Shown: in pieces, positions 13,270-15,279 of the stretch | Position numbering within the stretch: position 1 is the stretch's first letter | Layout of the letters: each line of letters starts with the position of its first letter | DNA from: Bacilli bacterium | GTDB lineage: Bacteria; Bacillota_I; Bacilli_A; RF39; UBA660 | Assembly: GCA_017473105.1 (NCBI GenBank) | Contig: JAFUNE010000012.1 | Coordinates: forward strand, 1 to 15,279 | Direction: 5' to 3' | Length of the DNA: 15,279 nucleotides | Program-made: the position numbers and the translations under genes | Notes under the pieces: generated by a model | Databases searched by the model: none | The model's input: the letters and a program-made list of their open reading frames with translations, nothing else | Told to the model about the DNA's origin: nothing

Positions 13270-13286
13270 TACCTTTTAATCCCTAC
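13248..13286 (+). promoter_or_regulatory. 5'-terminal mRNA hairpin of the PurA-like gene
   Basis: GTAGGAATTAATAAGGT (13248-13264) and ACCTTTTAATCCCTAC (13271-13286) form a 15-pair stem with one mismatch, one bulge and a 6-nt loop. It begins at the predicted transcript start and is followed by A residues, so it is not a terminator. CCCTA (13281-13285) could instead pair with TAGGG (13304-13308) of the ribosome site, which would give two exclusive states. Confidence 0.6.
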
Positions 13287-13317
13287 AAAAAATTAATCAA
13301 ACTTAGGGGGGATAGGT

Positions 13318-14694
13318 ATGATTAAAAATGTTATAAGTGTAATAGATGGAGCTGCGGGTAGTTGCGGTAAAGCAAAAGTAGTAGGTGAAATTGCTACTGA
13401 TAGAACAATTAATCTAGGTGCTGCTGTAACTAATTGTATGCCTAATGCAGGACATACTTTTGTTGATGAAAAGGGAAATGCAACTGTATTTAGAAATATA
13501 CCTGTATCAAGTGTTAATCCAAATACCGAATTATTTATTGGACCTGGAAGTGCAATTGATATGGAAGTATTTATGGATGAATATGAAAGAGTAAAACATC
13601 TTTTAAATGGTAGAAAAATATATGTACACGAAATGGTTCCTTTAATAGAAGAAAGACATAAACAATATGAAAGAGAACATATAAAAAGTGGATCTACTTT
13701 TAAAGGTTGTGGAGCAGTTACTCAAGAAAAAGTTATAAGAGATAAAAAGTTAGAATTTTTTAAAACTTTTAGAGATGCTGTTGTTTGTTCCAATGATGAA
13801 TGGTTAGAAAGATTATATTCTCATCTTGATAATCCAAATGAGTATGTGATTTTAGAAGGAGCACAAGGTTGTGATTTAGATTTAAATCATAGTGGTAATT
13901 ATCCATATGTCACAAGTAGAAATGTTTCAACATCTCAATTACTAGCTGACTCGGGAATATCACCAGAAAGATTATTACAAACAATAATGGTAGTTAGGCC
14001 TTTTCCTATTAGAATAAGTAATATTACTAAAACCGGTGATATTATATATACAGGAGCTTATGGAACTGGTAAGGAACTTACATGGACTGAAATCAATGTT
14101 GCGGCTCAATTTGGATGGTATCCTTATAAAGGAATGTTAGAAGATTTTAAAATTGAATATGAAGAAGATGAATTTTTAGAATATGTAAGAGAAGATATAT
14201 CAAGATGTCCTGAAATATATTTAAAACAAATATTTGGAGATAAATATAAAGATATTAATCCTGAAGATGTAACTTTATTACAAGCATTAGAAATGCAAAG
14301 ATTATATTATAAATCAATCTGTGAAAGAGAATATGAAAGTAACTATATTGAATTGCCTTTAACTGAATCAAAAGATTGTCCTACATATATTTATGATTTA
14401 TCTGAGCAAACTACTGTTACAAAGATGGAAAGAAGAATCTTTGATTTAGATATAAGAAAATTAATTAATAACTGTCGAATTAATACACCATCTAGTTTAT
14501 ATTTAAATTTCTTTCAACATTTAAGTTATGCTCACAAAGGTTTAAACGGTAATTATGATGATATATATTTTGATAAACCATTAAGAGTTTATCTTGATTG
14601 GCTTGAAAGTGAAACTGGTGTTGATATATCTACTTTAGGTACTGGTGCTAGAAATGATGAAAGAATAAAAAGAAAAGAATTAATAAAAAGATAG
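13318..14694 (+). CDS. purA: Adenylosuccinate synthetase homologue, PurZ-like at the active site
   Basis: A 458-residue member of the PurA family, which joins aspartate to IMP using GTP. The P-loop is DGAAGSCGKAK (10-20) in place of the usual GDEGKGK; Ser15 falls on the catalytic Asp. NAGHTF (43-48) keeps the His, STFKGCGAVTQEKVIRD (126-142) aligns with STGRGIGPxYxDK, ILEGAQGCDLDLNHSGNYPY (178-197) with the EGAQGxLLDxxxGTYPYVT block, and ETGVDISTLGTGARN near the C-terminus with the guanine-site STGPDR. PurZ enzymes of phages carrying 2-aminoadenine DNA also replace this Asp by Ser, so a dGMP/IMP-like substrate is possible. It is too divergent to be the housekeeping purine enzyme. The ribosome site is TTAGGGGGGAT. 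The leader carries a strong hairpin (13248-13286). Confidence 0.8.
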   Translation: MIKNVISVIDGAAGSCGKAKVVGEIATDRTINLGAAVTNCMPNAGHTFVDEKGNATVFRNIPVSSVNPNTELFIGPGSAIDMEVFMDEYERVKHLLNGRKIYVHEMVPLIEERHKQYEREHIKSGSTFKGCGAVTQEKVIRDKKLEFFKTFRDAVVCSNDEWLERLYSHLDNPNEYVILEGAQGCDLDLNHSGNYPYVTSRNVSTSQLLADSGISPERLLQTIMVVRPFPIRISNITKTGDIIYTGAYGTGKELTWTEINVAAQFGWYPYKGMLEDFKIEYEEDEFLEYVREDISRCPEIYLKQIFGDKYKDINPEDVTLLQALEMQRLYYKSICEREYESNYIELPLTESKDCPTYIYDLSEQTTVTKMERRIFDLDIRKLINNCRINTPSSLYLNFFQHLSYAHKGLNGNYDDIYFDKPLRVYLDWLESETGVDISTLGTGARNDERIKRKELIKR

Positions 14695-14698
14695 GCTG

Positions 14699-14752
14699 GC
14701 CATATGACCTGGTAATGTAGAGTTGTAAATAGATTACACCGCATTTAACCCA
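14699..14752 (+). repeat. GCCATATGACCTGG repeat block, copy 2
   Basis: GCCATATGACCTGG (14699-14712) starts four bases after the PurA-like stop, followed by GTTGTAAA and TTTAACCCATAATAA, as in copy 1 (12929). The two copies flank the unit made of terminator-promoter 13003, micro-ORF 13076 and the PurA-like gene, about 1.77 kb apart. Confidence 0.6.
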
Positions 14753-14773
14753 TAATAAATAATATAAATTTAT

Positions 14774-14810
14774 ACAGATTAGTACAAAATCTGTCTTTTT
14801 ATGCTATAAT
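14774..14810 (+). promoter_or_regulatory. Overlapping terminator and promoter after PurA-like gene
   Basis: ACAGATT (14774-14780) and AATCTGT (14788-14794) form a perfect 7-bp stem, then a T run to 14800. TACAAA (14783-14788), a 16-nt spacer and TATAAT (14805-14810) give a promoter whose -35 box is in the hairpin. Confidence 0.7.
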
Positions 14811-14840
14811 TTTAATGATTTAAAAAAGGATTTGATCCAA

Positions 14841-14870
14841 ATGAATAAAAATAAAGGTAAGATAATATAA
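14841..14870 (+). pseudogene. Degenerate MxENK micro-ORF
   Basis: ATG 14841 gives MNKNKGKII and then a TAA where relatives have Gln (CAA to TAA). The promoter at 14783-14810 and the GGTAAGATAATATAATGG block are preserved, so the RNA may be kept even though the peptide is cut short. Confidence 0.5.
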
Positions 14871-14881
14871 TGGGAAATGGG

Positions 14882-15007
14882 GACTTAATGAAAAATACTT
14901 CCAATACCTTATAAATAAAGGAATAAACATGGATTTCTTTTTACAAATTTACAATGATTTTTATCTAAAAAAATTAATTTTTTAGTGTAGTAGAGACTTA
15001 ATGAAAA
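14882..15007 (+). repeat. Paired core repeat before the last gene
   Basis: GACTTAATGAAAA is exact at 14882-14894 and 14995-15007, offset 113, one base from the 112 of the pair at 8933/9045. TATAAATAAAGG (14910-14921) and a weak hairpin with T run (14920-14942) lie between. Confidence 0.6.
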
Positions 15008-15048
15008 CTGTTATAAAACAATAAATATAATAAATTGAGGTGATAAAA

Positions 15049-15279
15049 ATGTTAACGGATGAAGAAGAACAAATCAGAGAGGTTATAATAGCTTCAAGAA
15101 AACTTGAAGAGTATTTATGGGGAGAATATAATGGTCAATGGAATATAGAAGAATGGAGAAGAATGTTTAGAAAACGTATTCAAAAAATTGATGATATAGA
15201 CGTTAATAATCCCCATGCAATTATAGAAATGAGAAAAAGGGTTATGCAAAATGCAGCATTGAGTATTGCTTTGATGAAA
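15049..15279 (+). CDS. Hypothetical protein, N-terminal part (runs off window)
   Basis: The first 77 residues of a protein opening MLTDEEEQIREVIIASRKLE are seen, with ribosome site GAGGTGAT seven bases before the ATG. The visible part is polar and helical, with a Trp-rich segment YLWGEYNGQWNIEEWRR (23-39) and IDDIDVNNPHAIIEMRKR further on. No signal peptide or known motif is visible and I do not recognise the family. It follows a micro-ORF block and paired core like the other units of this half of the window. Confidence 0.7.
   Translation, partial: MLTDEEEQIREVIIASRKLEEYLWGEYNGQWNIEEWRRMFRKRIQKIDDIDVNNPHAIIEMRKRVMQNAALSIALMK

Noticed and set aside
13248..13286. Terminator before the PurA-like gene
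   Set aside because: The hairpin is strong but is followed by A residues with no T run, and lies between a promoter and the gene; it is more likely a leader structure.
7214..14900. CRISPR array formed by the repeated blocks
   Set aside because: The blocks are kilobases apart, separated by genes, and there is no run of evenly spaced repeats or cas gene. A guide-like function of single blocks remains open and is listed as a finding.
7876..15048. Integron attC-like cassette sites
   Set aside because: The repeated blocks between single genes invite this idea, but no paired GTTRRRY/RYYYAAC sites with the attC fold were found, and no integrase is present in the window.

Overview
The window is very AT-rich (roughly a quarter G+C by eye). 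It has Gram-positive style Shine-Dalgarno sites (AGGAGG, GGTGAT), TTGACA/TATAAT promoters, short hairpin-plus-T terminators and a lipoprotein with a lipobox. This points to a low-GC Firmicute, probably a gut Bacilli/Erysipelotrichia-like or clostridial lineage. Tryptophan is TGG throughout and TGA closes genes, so the standard bacterial code applies. Single-gene units, transposon scars and many hypothetical genes mark it as an accessory region.

Layout. (1) 1-346: the end of an IS3-family element, with the start of its OrfA on the minus strand. (2) 382-2350: a promoter, a 40-codon leader peptide whose stop codon lies in the loop of a terminator, and an ABC exporter, looking like ribosome-mediated attenuation. 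(3) 2383-3434: a two-helix membrane protein and a lipoprotein. (4) 3549-7072: four genes without clear relatives, one with a kinase-like fold, behind three strong promoters. (5) 7150-15279: successive gene units encoding a HAD deoxynucleotidase-like protein, two UDG-fold proteins, a dUTPase, a HEAT-repeat protein, an XRE regulator, a PurA/PurZ-like synthetase and an unknown protein. A transposon scar at 9789-11039 (serine recombinase remnant, 5'-truncated dinD, frameshifted tnpW) interrupts this stretch.

The most unusual signal lies between the genes of region 5. Six intergenic regions carry a related micro-ORF block with a shared start (M-x-E-N-K-G/T...), usually behind a GGAAGTGA ribosome site and in three cases behind a combined terminator-promoter. 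In five of them a sequence 'core' inside or next to the micro-ORF recurs in direct orientation just before the next gene, at one of two fixed spacings (112-113 or 153-157 nt). The core differs between regions but matches within one. The micro-ORF ribosome site can also pair with the core region. This may be a repeated regulatory cassette, a guide/target-like arrangement, or the scar of modular cassette insertion; sequence alone does not decide.

Functionally, the dUTPase, the two UDG-fold proteins, the nucleotidase and the PurA homologue (whose catalytic Asp position is Ser, as in PurZ enzymes of Z-DNA phages) suggest a theme of deoxynucleotide or base-modification metabolism. That link is inferred from gene content and not demonstrated.
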